DNA of 64,000 nt from Gambelia wislizenii. Taxonomy: Eukaryota > Chordata > Lepidosauria > Squamata > Crotaphytidae. The notes beneath the pieces are model-generated. The model made no database searches, was not told where the DNA came from, and saw nothing but the letters and a program-made list of their open reading frames with translations. The position numbers and the translations under genes were made by a program. The stretch covers positions 170,032,596-170,096,595 of the forward strand of contig JAUMIR010000005.1 of assembly GCA_030847615.1 (NCBI GenBank), in the 5' to 3' direction. Position 1 is the stretch's first letter; the number at the start of each line of letters is the position of its first letter. Positions 1 through 61,016 of the stretch are shown piece after piece.

Positions 1-605
1 TGCCGTAGTGAGTGATTGCTAATGCAATAAAATGGCGATTTCTATTATCTTTACCTTTCTTTTCTTTTTCTTTTCTTTTCTTTTCTTTTTTTGTAAATGT
101 GAAATATTGATTTGTGCACCATGGGAAAAGTTTTTTTAAAAAAAATATTGGCGGCAACAGATTTAAAAACATGAGTAATTCACTCGTAGCTGCCATCTTG
201 GCTAGAGAGCATGCAAAGTTTATGGCAGCTGTAAAACTGTCGCAGCTGCTGCAAATTGCTCTTATTGGGGGAGCAATCCTTTTTTTTTTCAGACTCGTAT
301 ATATAGATAACCCCTTAATATTGAGAATATAGTCAGAAAAGACATTGGAAGAGAAAGGAAGAGGGAAATAATCTTGCTAAAATTTGCATGCCCACACAGT
401 AGAACTCTCTGGTGGTGACTCGTCCTCTGAAAAGGAGCCGTTTGCCAGATTTTAAAATAAATGCTAGCTGGCACTGCACCTTTTATTTTATACTTATTGA
501 TGTAAAGTGGGGGTGATCAAAGTGTAGCTGCATGCCACCTCTAAAGCAGATTTTGTGATGCTCAGCCCTTCACCTTCTTTCAACCACTCTTTTGCCTGAA
601 TACTC

Positions 606-704
606 TAAAGGCACCAGATCCTATCTGATCTTGGAAGCTAAGCAGGGTCAGCCCTGCTTAGTACTTGGATGGGAGACCGCCAATGAATACCAGATGTTGT
701 AAGC
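606..704 (+). mobile_element. 5S rRNA-headed SINE, 5' part (split copy)
   Basis: The head carries 5S rRNA signatures such as ATCTTGGAAGCTAAGCAGGG and TTAGTACTTGGATGGGAGAC, including the internal Pol III promoter region. The body resumes at 1077-1206 after a hAT insertion. The tail there (GACTTGAAGGCAC) is the BovB-like tail shared with Sauria SINEs. It is a SINE rather than a 5S gene. Confidence 0.85.
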
Positions 705-1076
705 CAGTGGTTCTTAAGCTGTGGTCCAAGGTCCTCCAGGGGTCTGCGGATGTCCTCACAGTGGGTCCACAAAGGCTTGATGGCTGCTTGGCTCAACTCC
801 TTTCGTAGTGGAGTGGCCACATGACTGGAGCTAAGGCAAAAGCTGGCTTGGCCTGCTCATTGCTGTTCAATCCACTCTAGCCACAAACTTGCAGGAAGAA
901 GCAGGAGAAAAGTCTCCCTCCCCCTCGAGTGCCTCTGAGGTAAGGTTTAGTGGATGGTATAACTGTATTATTAGTATTAGTATTGGGGTCTTAAATCTTG
1001 AGTTAAGTGTTGGGGATCCATGGCAACAAAAGATATTTAAAAGGGTCCCCGGTAAAGAAAAAGTTAAGAGCCACTG
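705..1076 (+). mobile_element. hAT-type non-autonomous element (CAGTGGTTCTTAA family), copy 1
   Basis: The termini are CAGTGGTTCTTAA and TTAAGAGCCACTG (inverted). The flanking 8-mers ttgtaagc (697-704) and ctgtaagt (1077-1084) match at 6 of 8 positions, as expected for an aged hAT target duplication. It lies inside a 5S-SINE. The body matches the copies at 43389 and 46378. Confidence 0.85.
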
Positions 1077-1206
1077 CTGTAAGTTATATTTCAAAGGAAG
1101 GGTCTGCCAAAAACACCTCTGAGTATTCCTTGTGTAAGAAATCACTATGAAATTCATGGGGTCACCATAAGTCCACACAGGTGACTTGAAGGCACGCGCA
1201 CACACG
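1077..1206 (+). mobile_element. 5S rRNA-headed SINE, 3' part
   Basis: This continues the SINE interrupted at 704. It has the CTGAGTATTCCTTG and ATGAAATTCATGGGGTC body and ends in the GACTTGAAGGCAC tail plus a CA-rich end. Confidence 0.8.
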
Positions 1207-1749
1207 TTCCTCTCTTGGCAGTCACTTGGAATGGCAAGTTTCTTTTTAAATAAGTTTTAAACCCACCCACCACCCACCCCCGCTTTAACATTTAAACTCA
1301 TTTCTCAAAATTTGAACTGCATGTGGCAGTCTGGGCAGCCTTGAAAAATCCCAAAGGGTGAATATTGGCCCCAGATCGCTGCAGTTGTCCACCTTACTGT
1401 CCTGCTTTTCAGCTAGAAGGACTTTCAGAGCATTATGTATTTTTCAGAGCAGCTTATGTTTTGATAAAAACAAGCCAAGACAATCCCTGAGCACAGCCTT
1501 GCAATCTAAAAAGACTCAAAGGTTTGAGGTGGGTGGGGGGAAGGATACCATGACAAAGATCTAGTTCATCACTGGCAGAACAAAAAGCCCCATCTCAAGT
1601 CCATGTAGTTCAAATGGATTGGTGTGGAAAGGGATAAGAGCTTCTAGCTGGTTCAGCAAGTGTGCTGGCGTCCAGAGGCAGCTCATGGAGTAAGGTGGAA
1701 ATGTGCTTAAGTATCTGGTTTGCTGATCCTGTTGTGTTACTCAGGACCC

Positions 1750-1965
1750 TGCCACACTACACAATTGTAGTGTAGTCTGTTGTGATTCTACTTTCGTTGC
1801 CATGGTTCTGTCCTGTGGAATTCTGGGATTTGCAGCTTAGGAAATGGTATTTAGAACGCTCAGCCTGGAAGCTCTAGTGCCTTACCAAACTACAGTCCCA
1901 GGATTCCGTAAAATCAAACCATGGTAGTTTAAGTGGAATCATTGTGCTATAAGTGTGAAAGGGCC
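1750..1965. mobile_element. Palindromic MITE (ATTCTGGGATTTG family)
   Basis: The left arm GGAATTCTGGGATTTGCAG and the right arm CAGTCCCAGGATTCC are roughly inverted repeats around a short spacer. The outer flanks (ccacactac / gtgtga) are also inverted. The same family occurs at 44839, 45044, 45992 and 50068. Confidence 0.6.
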
Positions 1966-2345
1966 CTCAACCTCTGCACAACAACAGGAGCCACTTTGGC
2001 AAGGAGGTCTGGGGTGCCTCCATCCATAAGCATGAAAAATCAACTCAAGCAACTGAGAATTGCACAAGTGTTGTGTGGACACTGGATCTAGGCATAAGAG
2101 ACCTCAAGCAAACATTCCAATGATATAAAGTTCATGTAATGACCAGGCATTGGACCTTTCTTCTTTATTTTGCGGGGGGAAATAAACTTTATTTGCGGGG
2201 GGAAATAAACTTCCACTTTATTTTGTGAGTGGAAGAGAGAAAACATGGCTATTCAAGTAGAAATGTTTCTCTTAAGACAAGAGAAGATTTTAAATTTGCA
2301 CTTTTAATTACTTCTTCATAATTTATACTGTATTGTTTGACAGTC

Positions 2346-3010
2346 ATAATAATAATGATGATGATGATGATGATATTTATTTATACCCCGCCCCTCTGTT
2401 AAAAACAATCGGGGCAGCTTAAAAAATTAAAATACAAATACAGATTAAAATCACTAAACACCACCCACCCCCACCCTCCCCCATAAAAAGATATTAAACC
2501 AATATAAATTAAAACAACTAATCTAAAATCACATTAAAAAGTAATAAATAGCCAGCAGACTAAAAGAGGCCAGGATCTAATTAGGAAAGGCCTGCTGAAA
2601 GAGATCTGTCTTTAGTGCTTTTTTAAAGCTACTCAGGCTTGTCATCTGACAAATCTCGTTCAGCAGGCCATTCCATAATTTGGGGGCGATTACTGAAAAG
2701 GCCCTCTGGGAGGTTCCAGACAGCCTAGATTTTTGTGGCTGAAGCAAATTCCTCCCAGAGGACCGGAGTGCACGGAGAGGAGTGTATGGGAGGAGGTGGT
2801 TCTGAAGATAAGTTGGACCCAAGCCATTTAGGGCTTTAAAGGTAATAACCAACACCTTATACTGGGCCCAGAAACTGATAGGCAGCCAGTGGAGAGATTT
2901 GAATACTAGAGTTATATGGTCTCTCCAAGATGTTCCCGAGACAACTCTGGCTGCTATATTTTGTACCAACTGAAGTTTCCGGACCAAGCATGAGGGTAGC
3001 CCCATCTAGT
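2346..3010 (-). mobile_element. L2-like LINE 3' end with C-terminal ORF2 remnant
   Basis: The minus-strand open frame 2577-3005 encodes the typical L2/CR1-group C-terminus: KLQLVQNIAARVVSGT, LHWLPISFWAQYKVL and ALNGLGPTYL. It is followed by a 3' UTR ending in an (ATG)n-type microsatellite at about 2346-2375. 5'-truncated. Confidence 0.85.
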
Positions 3011-3327
3011 ACTCCAGTACTACCTCACAAGAAAGCCAGGCTGCCTACTCTGTGGGAAAGTGACAGTGCTACTTCAATAGCCATAACTTTATGTGATATA
3101 CCTATGAATTGGTTAAGGGCAGATGGCACTGAGTTTTAAAAACCACACACACACACTTTAGATGGCTGCTTTCTAAATACCTGTGACATACCCCGGAAGA
3201 CACTCATTCTCTTCTGTAGAGAGTATAATTCTATTTTCTACCTAGCAAGACTTCAAAAGGCAAAGTATACAAGGAGAGTATACAGATCATGGGGATGCTT
3301 AGAGCTTCTACAAATCCCCCAGATATA

Positions 3328-3703
3328 CAGTTGCCCCTCCACATTCACGAACTTAGCATTCGTGGTTTTGCATATTCGTGGTTTTGGGAGGGACCCCCCA
3401 CCCTCCCAAAAGCAGCAACATGGGGCCTCCGGAGGCCCCGCGAAGGCCTTGGGGGGGAGGGCCGGGGAGGCCTCCACGAAGGCCTTGAGGGGGGAGGGCC
3501 GGAGAGGCATCCACAGGGCCTCAGGAGGGTCTCCGGAGGCCCTGTGAAGGCCTTGGAAGGCAGGAGGAGGTGGGGGGAAGCGACTATTGAGTCTCCGGAG
3601 GCCCCATGGTCACTTTGGCGGGGGAGGGCAGTCATTATTCGCGGAATTTTCACATTCGTTAGGTCTGTGAAACCTAACCCCCGCGAATGTGAAGGGACGA
3701 CTG
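3328..3703 (-). mobile_element. GC-rich pogo/Tigger-like MITE with few internal repeat units
   Basis: The terminal repeats CAGTTGCCCCTCCACATTC and the inverse of GAATGTGAAGGGACGACTG are flanked by TA on both sides (3326-3327 and 3704-3705). The interior has about four diverged units around GAGGCCCCGCGAAGGCCTT. It is the same family, in reverse orientation, as the inflated element at 46999-48708. The ORFs across it are by-products of GC-richness. Confidence 0.8.
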
Positions 3704-3922
3704 TAGTTGGAAGTGCTGATGTCTTGAGATCACAGCCAGATCATTCTAAAGAAGGAAAATTACTGCAGTAACACCTATAAATAACTTTGCTTTTTAGTGC
3801 TGTTGTGGAGCATTTGTTGTAGAAATGAGTTTATAAGCCAGCTAGTGTGAAAAAGAGTGTGAAAACCTTTGATTAAAATCTACTTCATCGCCCTTTCCAT
3901 TTCTTCTTTTTATTCAACCCAG

Positions 3923-36265
<32,343 letters not shown>

Positions 36266-39200
36266 ATTGGAAGACTGTAATGAATTGGGGCAAAATGCAA
36301 CGTGGATGAAAGCAGGCAGGGGGGAAAATGACTGTGTTTCTGTCCCGTGGTCACACCTGATGCTGTGTTACCACATAACCAATAAATTGACATTAAAGGC
36401 TGCACCAGCTACGACCTAACTGAATGAGCATTCACCGACCAACCTGATTAAATGTGTGGCATAAAAGTATATGCCGGTATAAGGTACCTAAGGTATGTAC
36501 ACATATATGTTATACTATTATGTGTATATAGCATATTTATGAAGATTATGGTAGTGTACACAAACAACATGGAGTCTAATATGCTTGGACACAATCCACT
36601 GGAGACTTCTATTATGCAAGTGCCATTAAATTGAGTAAAACTTGTAAAAGGATACTGTTCTTCAGTTCAGTGAAGCTTGCACAAAAGAACTTGCTTGTGA
36701 ATTGGGTCCAGAGCAGAGCCTGGAAATGTTAACTTTTATTTTTTAATTTTTGGACTACAACTTCTAGAATCCCCCAGCCAGCATGGCCAGTGGTCAAGCA
36801 CATTGGAGGATTCTGGAAATCTTGGTCCCAAAATTCCTTTTCCAGGCTCTGGTGAAGAGGCACAATATGCTAGTGTTTCTATTAGAAAGCACAGCGGCCC
36901 CAAGGCTATGTGTGTTTTCAGTACAAGTAATAGCAAGCTATCCTTCCTGGTGCCAAGCACCTATAAAATTACTTAGAAGGACCTCTTCTTACTGGAAGAC
37001 TTTTATACATAGTGGCTTTTTTTGTAAAAAGACAAAAGAAAAACAAAAACAAAACAATAATAACTGCAGAAGCTTTTGAAATATCAAATATGCTAGCTAT
37101 TGTTGATCAACCTCTTATCTCTTACAAGCCTTACTGACTACAAAATAAAGAAGTTGCCTTTTCCATTGCACCCAGTGGATATGATCCAGCCAAATTTAAA
37201 CATCTCAGACCATCCCTTTTGATGGAAAGCCTATTCCTTTAATTCAAAACTGTTTAATCGTGGCTGGGTCATTCCATTTGGTTTTTCCGCTTCCTTAAAA
37301 GATGTCCTTTTTCTTCGTTAAAAAGTTCAGCTGCAATGTCTCTGTTTTTTTCTTTTCTTTTCAATTGCTGCTGGGCAATCTTGTTTACAGAGCACACAGT
37401 TCCTCCTGGATTAATTGTGTTCAAATTGTTAAGCCAATTCCTTTGGCAGGAAATTTAGTACCAGAAAATTATTGAGAGACTAGCTCTTCCTTCAGCCTGG
37501 TGTTTGAGAGAGGTGTTGGACTGCAACTCCCATTGTATCCTTACTGATCTTTTTGGAAATCAAGAATTCACCACATCTAAAAGACACCAGGTTGTAGAGG
37601 GCTGCTGAAGATCTTTTGACTTGGGGGGAAAATAAACATGGAATTGATGCAGATGTAGTATTTTCCCCTCATTTCTTGGATGCCACGTGAGCCATTTATC
37701 ACAGTTCTAGTCAAATGTAATACAATACTGATTAATAAATAAGTGGAATCAGAAATCAATCAGTATTTTTAAACCATGTGGGGGGTTTGTGTGTTTAGCA
37801 TTATTTTGCCATTGTTCCAGCTTTTTTTAACCTCTACATTTATTTTTTAAAACTGTTTGCCATGTATCTTTTGTAGACATTTATATGACCCTACGATTGC
37901 TTTTGACTGTGTCTTACTTGATGCCATGCCAACCAAATACCAATGTTATAAAAATCATGATGGTTACATTGTCCTGTAAAAATATCTTGCCTACTATTGT
38001 ATCTTTGATACAAATGCACATTGTCTGAAGAAAATACATTTTCTACCCTTAATCTTCCATTCCCTTCCTCTTCCTTTCGGAAGATGTAATTTGGGCACTG
38101 ATCTCAGTAAGATCCATAGCCTGGTTGCATATTTAACAGGTTGCACAAAGCCATTGTGCAAAAGATTCTATTGCAGCCTGTCTTTTGAAATTCTCATATG
38201 CATGTTTTAAAAATCTGTGCTTAGTTTTGGTTCTTATCTTTAAAGAGGTGGTAGATTTGATATCTTACACAGAATAATGCAGTAACATTGCTTGGGGAAG
38301 TTTCACCTAATGATTTGAATGGGGCTTATGATGGAGTCCACTCAAGAATTTATGGACAGTTACTACAAATTAGTTGTACTAACTGACTATTTCTTCCCAT
38401 CATGGCCCAATGGAGTGTGCACCCTGACATCACAGAGATTTGATCTTCCTTTTTAAAACCATCTGTCAAAGTTATATTCAGGGGGTGGGAGGAATGGAAC
38501 CTGGTGTTGCAAGGTTTTGGGGTTTTTTTGAGATTACTCTGGAATTCCAGGCACTGAATTACAATTAATATGTCCAGAGTACACATTTTTGAAATTGTAA
38601 ACTACAGTAACTGCAAGTCTTTTGTGGGGAAATGTGTTGACATATATCCTCCATGACAAACTAGGTTACCTACTTGCTCATGTGTGATGTGATGGTAGAG
38701 GATCAGTTTTTAAAGGTAAAAACCCACCTAAGATGCAAAGGGAAGTAAAGGATGATGTTACCAGTCTTCTCTATCCCACACCAGTTGACTGATGGATGAC
38801 TCCTGGGAAGATGAGGAAACAATGAGTTTGAGAGTACCATATGTTAACAGTTCTTTTGTATTTGGGAATAATTATCCAACAGGTGCTCTTTTTTAAAATT
38901 AAGTTGTTATAGTCTCTTCTTACTAAACCTCTAGGCCAGGATTCATTTGGGTTCTTATGCTAACAGAAGAGTTCCATCGAGGGATCCAACAAAGGGTGAT
39001 TTTCTTCTTGCAACACCTCCAACAATACATTCTCTTTCTCTCTGTCTATCATACTGAAAACTCTGCTCTGGAGAGTCTCTTAGCCCTCCAGAGGAGATAC
39101 TGAAGATATGTGGGGCTGTATGTATAGGGAACCAATCGCCTCTCCCTGGATCTGCCTTCCATCAGTACAACTTCTCAATTTGATCTTGGCCCTAAGAGTT

Positions 39201-40920
39201 TTTTAAAAACCCAGTGCTTTACAATGATAACTCCTTTCAAAACTATTATACATTTGGGTCATAGGTTAAACCATGGGATAGAGAGTCTACCAAATTTAAC
39301 ATCTTACCAAAACATATCACAAGCCTATTAAATCTTTTTTTTTAATCTGTTTCCCTACTCCCATCTTGTAGCTTTCAGTAGATTACGTTTGCTTTAAAGT
39401 ATTAATACATGGGTAGATTCTACAGAGGATTAAAAGGCAAATGACAAATATGTGAGCCTTAAACTTGAATGGCCTAATGTTAAATGAGGGATGGGAGGCA
39501 CAATTGTGCTCTGTGTATTTCCACATGCCAAAAAAAGAGAGACAATAATAAAATGGCTACCTGTACGCAGGGTTTTCATCTTTGCCAATGGACTGTGTGT
39601 TCCCCCCCCCAAAAAAATGTGTGTGATATGTGTTTCTGGGTCACAATGTGCTGTAAAAATACATACAATAATGTAATCGGACTAAGAGGAACCCTTATGC
39701 ACTAACTTGGGACATGTTAGCCCCACAGTTAAATTTTGTTGCAGAATCCACACAGAAGAAGACTTACTAAGTAGGTCATTATACAGCATTGTCACCTGCA
39801 CCATTGTATAAAAAAATATACCCCCCAGATTTCAGCTACTTACCACCTCATTTCCCAAAGAACTCCAGTTAAAGAGAACTCCAGTTAAAGTAAAATAAAT
39901 GTTTTTTATTGGAAAATAACACAGAATGTGCTTACACATGCAAAACATGCTTACAAGAACCACAAGGGTAATGAAGAGTTTAAGGCAGAAAGGTTGGATA
40001 GAGGAATAGATTCAGGAGACATGGAAATAATTACCATTCCTGAGGAGGGGAGCAAAGTACTCAGGTGGAAGTTTGAGGGTGGCACTGAAATCCGATCTGA
40101 GAACATACCAACAGAACGGGAGGCAGCATGTCATCCTATTGTTTGGGACTAATATCTATCTATATATCTATCTTTGAGGCTTGGGTACACTGGGAGAGGA
40201 AACATACCCAGGCTGCTCAGGAAACACACACAACCAATCACCAGTCACATGCAAATTCCCTCTCCACCTCACAATCCACTCCTGCCACTCAATCTGCATC
40301 TATACCCCAGCCTCAGTAGGGCCCCTCCTTGCTCTCACTCCCTCAGCCACTTTCCAGTCATAGGCTGCAACAGGACCAAGCAGTCAACCAGTCGTGGCAG
40401 CGACCCAGGCAGTTAGCTGATTACATAGTTACCTGTTTTCTTCTGTTCACTCCTGTCAATCCAGGATTTGACAGTAGCTATAACAGAGTGAGACGTATTC
40501 TTTCTTCCTTCAGGAAAAAAGGCATCAAAAGAAGGCGTTCCTACGTGGGTCTTGCTTTCAGTGAAAGATAATTATGCAGGGCAAAAACTGGTTTACACAT
40601 TTAAAAACAACACATTTACGTGAAAATTGCTGCAGTTACAAGATTTCTGCAGCAACTGAGCACTGGAGGGGGGTGGGTCTGAAGCCAGCAAGGGTGGGGT
40701 GGTGGCAATGTTGCTCAACTGTACAGTATTTAGCTGTAACCCAGAGGATATTTTGTGCAGGGGAGGGTTTTTTTTTGGTGGCAATTCAGTCTAGCCTCAG
40801 CCTCCAACTCAACCTTCACATATTAGCAGTGTGGGCTGTCTTGCAGGGATGTCACTATAAATCATTCAATTCCTCCCCTGCTAATTTGGGGTTTCCTAAA
40901 ATATATCTGAAATGGATAAA
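36266..40920 (+). other. TRABD 3' flank and intergenic region
   Basis: The 3' UTR begins here. AATAAA signals lie at 36381 and 37144. Only short hAT-like fragments (about 36750-36850) and a small tandem duplication (AACTCCAGTTAAAG twice, 39860-39890) were noticed. No coding exon is recognisable, and the short ORFs look random. Confidence 0.6.
36381..36386 (+). terminator. Candidate TRABD polyadenylation signal AATAAA
   Basis: This is the first AATAAA after the stop codon, about 116 nt downstream. Another AATAAA lies at 37144-37149. Which is used cannot be told from sequence. Confidence 0.35.
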
Positions 40921-43080
40921 AATTTGATATTCAACACCAAGAGTACAGGTTATGACCAACATTTTTTCTCATCCTTTTCTACATTGAATCAGGACAAAGC
41001 AGGGGTGTCCAATGTCTCCTTTAACATTCAATTTGTGCTTCGAACCCTTACCATGTGCTATTAGGCAAAATTCCAGGACCAGTGGATTTGTGCATATCAG
41101 TTTAGAATTTAAAAATGTCTTTTGTAGATGATCTTTTGTTCATTTCAAAGCCCCAGCACTCGATCCCTGTTTTGAAGCACTTGATTAATAATTTTGCCAA
41201 ATATCTGGGTATTCAGTTAATTGGTCCAAATACTGCCAGTGGGAGATAAGATGGACTCTAGCGTGTTTAAAGCATGGCAGTTTTGATATTGCCCAAGTTC
41301 TATTACTTATTTGGGTATTACTTTCCCTAGGGATTTATCTCAGATCATTAATCTTGATATAAGTAAATTGATGAAAGATATTGCACAAGATTTACAGAGA
41401 TGGGTGGGCTTTAAGATGAGTCTGTGGGGTAAGGTAAACACAATTAAAATGAATGTTATAGCTAGAATAGTTTATGCTATTTGTGGAATTCCTCTATTTT
41501 TACCTTACAAAGTATTTTCACAAATGAAATGCATTGTTTAGGATTGCGGGGGGGGGGTCATCTCCTAGAATTTCAATGAAAAGGATGCAAATTCCAATCA
41601 AAGAGGGAAGAAAGTTCAGCCTTCCAGATCTTCTCACATATGATCAGGCATTATCTGTTATCTTGTATTAATGTTTGGACATATCCACTTAAAGTAAGTA
41701 ATCCACCATGGTCAACCTTAGCATCTTAATTTTTGGTCCCTCCAGTTAAATGGACAGTACTTGGTTCTTATTTTATTAAAAAAAGAGTATTTTGCCAACC
41801 AACAATTTCAGTAGTTAGAATTGTGTAGCAAATATTGTCTCTTCAGTTGCAATTTGATTTTATGGAGGTATACAGATTTCAAAATCAGCAAGGAACCATT
41901 TTTATGGAAGGTGTGGGACGATAATGTGATACTTGGTATTGATGATGAGTTTTTGCCTTTTTCAATTTAGCAAGAGCAGTTTAAACTACCTCTATCAGCT
42001 AAATGGCAATATTTACAACTGAAACTTTTATTACAATCCAGATTTGGCCCTGCAGTTTAAAATGCATTCAAACATTGAGGCCAACCAAGTATCCAACATG
42101 GATTTCTGTCATCTATAAACAAATATGACGTGAGAAATTTAACAGCAAGAATGGAATAGAGAAATGGAATATGCAGTTCTGACTAATCCATAGCCATCTG
42201 CTTTAACATCTATAACTAGGATGATTGTAGGTCTCTGACTACATCTTATACAGCAGAAATTGCTCTTTCAGGTATATTGGTCGCCACAATGTATATTCAA
42301 GAAAGGGCTTTCTGAATCAGCAAATCATTGAGATGTAATACTGCTAATGCTTCCTCAATACCTATGTTTTGGAGTTGTCCTATATTAGCTACATTTTGGA
42401 AGAAAGGAATCACACAATTAAATTTGGCTTTGGAAAGTTCCTTGATATTTAGGGTTGTGCATGTTTTTTTGAATTATTTACGTTTTGTGGAAATTAACAA
42501 ATGGCCAACAGAAGTGGATTTTTCGCACCCTTTTGATTGCTAAAAGATTGATACAGGTCACACACATTTACGCAGGGGATATGTTTCCGGGCTTAACACA
42601 GATATGTGAAACTGTGTATAACAGCAAACCACCATAAAATTGTACTGGAGGACCTAAGAAATTCCTAGAGAGGAGTTGTGCTGGAGGAGCTCCTGATGCC
42701 TAGAGAGACCATCTCCACTGTGACTCTATGATCCTCCAAATGCCTAGAGAGACCTCCACCACCCCGACTGAAGTTACCGATCCAGTGTAAAGGGTGTGTG
42801 TGTGGCGACCTGTATTTCGTTACTGGAAAGATAATTTTTCTCCACTTGTGATCCAATGGATAGAAAGATCTAACCATGCTTGAAAGAATATTTGAAAGAA
42901 TGATGTACTGTATGGGCAAAATTTACAAATGGACTTACAAATGGTCTGCTTTTATAGAAACTTACAACTAATGTGATTATTTTTTCCTCCTTTTGTGTTT
43001 TGATTTTCCTGCTTTTGTTATATTGCAACATTATTGTATGTAACTGAGATTCCTTTTGAAAGTACATAAAACATTTTTAA
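40921..43080 (+). mobile_element. Decayed L1-like LINE, ORF2 C-terminal half
   Basis: Fragmentary L1 RT similarity: SFVDDLLFISKPQHS (the FVDD catalytic motif) near 41125, then DLQRWVGFKMSLWGKVNTIKMN in 41311-41541. The C-terminal RYWKDNFSPLVIQWIER resumes after a MITE at 42554-42812. Many stops. Confidence 0.7.
42554..42812. mobile_element. pogo/Tigger-like MITE inside L1
   Basis: TA-flanked (42552-42553, 42813-42814). The termini CAGGTCACACACATTTACG and the inverse of GTGTGTGTGTGGCGACCTG pair. The L1 reading frame continues across the empty site. Confidence 0.75.
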
Positions 43081-43388
43081 AAACAGAAAAATGTCAGGGA
43101 AACATTTCAAAGTGTTTGAAACAAAAAGCTAAATAACTCCCATGAAATCCAGAATCCACAAAAAAGCAATATATTGGCTAACCAAACTGCCAATAAAGGT
43201 ATTGCTTTTTTGGGGGGTGGGGGGTGGATTCTGGGTTTTGTTTTGTAACATCGCCAAACAGCTACCCCGACTGGCTTTCCAATGAAGTGAGAGTTGAGTT
43301 CTAAAAAACAGAACCCCTTTCTCTACAGCTACCTGAGTGAGCAAAGAATTTCACAAAAATCCTAAATTTTCACTACTAATGTTTACAG

Positions 43389-43880
43389 CAGTGGTTCTTA
43401 ACCTGGGGTCCAGGGACCCAAGGCTTGAAAGTTGGCTGATCTCCTCCCTGCAGTGGAGCGGCCACGTGACAGGAGCCAAGGCTCTGGCTGGCTGGCTTGG
43501 CCTGCGCATTGCCATTGAATCCGCTCCTGCCACAAACTTGCAGGAAGAAACAGGAGAAAAGTTTTCTCCTCCAGTGCCTCTGAGGGAAGGTTTAACGGAT
43601 GGTGTAATTGTATCATCGTCATATGTTGTAGTTGTTTTAAATCTTGAGTTAAGTCTAGAGTTCGCAGCAACAAAAGATATTTAAAGATATTTTAGATATT
43701 CTAGACTATTGTTCTACGGGTTAGTTTATATTCATGTTTCCTGTAATTTTTTCTGCTTGTTTTTTTTTAAAAAAAATATTTCTGCCGAAAGTATGTGTGT
43801 GATGTATGGAAAAAATAAAAATTAAATTAAAAAAGTGTGTGTGGGGGGGTCCCTGGTAAAGAAAAGGTTAAGAACCACTG
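43389..43880 (+). mobile_element. hAT-type non-autonomous element (CAGTGGTTCTTAA family), copy 2
   Basis: The termini are CAGTGGTTCTTAACC and GGTTAAGAACCACTG. The flanks gtttacag and gtttaagg match at 6 of 8. It is the longest of the three copies and directly abuts the SELENOO promoter region. Confidence 0.88.
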
Positions 43881-44204
43881 GTTTAAGGGGAAACCCGCAC
43901 TTCCGTCCCACAGCGACATTCCTCGGGCCTTCCCTCCTGAACCCGGAAATAGCAATGAGAAGACCGGTCCCTCCGATTCGCCTTTCAAGCGACAGGTGAA
44001 AAAAGTCCGTTCGCAAACCTGAGCCTGTCATTGGTTAGCTTCCTGGCGCCCTGTCATAGGGTGAAATTAGGAGGCGCGAGATCGGACAGGCCAATCAGGA
44101 GAGGGTCGGGCGCGCGGGCAGGCCCAGGCGCGAGGCGGCGGTTGTGGGGCCGTTACTCAGGAGCGCCCTCGCTGGCGGTTGGCAGCCGGAAGGAAGGTCG
44201 CCGG

Positions 44205-60757
<16,553 letters not shown>

Positions 60758-61016
60758 CTGCTTTGTTAGTATTTTCCACAAAGAGGTCTTGAACTTCTCA
60801 CAAGTGGAGAGTGCAGCAAGGCACAATAGAAGTGCTATTGGATCGCAAACAGATGGTTTGGATGTATTCACAGTCTCACCTGCACCATGTCCATTTTATG
60901 AGATGTGACAATCAGCTGTCTAGGAGGCAGACATTTTAATCTTCCCATCATACACAAAGTGCTTTTATATTTTTATGCACAATGTTCTGTGAATGCCCAA
61001 ATGGAATCTGTGTTTT

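Larger units (their letters stand above)
1..3922. other. Region upstream of first recognisable TRABD exon (presumed intron)
   Basis: No exon could be recognised here and there is no CpG-rich promoter, so this is most likely intron, with the TRABD start-codon exon upstream of the window. Repeats identified: a CT-rich tract at 52-92, a 5S-headed SINE split by a hAT element (606-1206), a palindromic MITE (1750-1965), an L2-like LINE tail (2346-3010) and a GC-rich pogo-like MITE (3328-3703). I see nothing recognisable in 100-600, 1210-1740 or 1970-2340. Confidence 0.6.

Noticed and set aside
606..704. 5S rRNA gene
   Set aside because: Only a diverged 5S head joined to a SINE body and BovB-like tail, seen in three copies. 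No intact 120-nt 5S or Pol III terminator.
3289..3771. 160-codon ORF
   Set aside because: Lies across the GC-rich MITE 3328-3703; a low-complexity by-product of repeat units.
38300..39700. Short ORFs between TRABD and SELENOO as small genes
   Set aside because: Composition and length are as expected by chance, with no motifs, splice partners or CpG-rich promoter.
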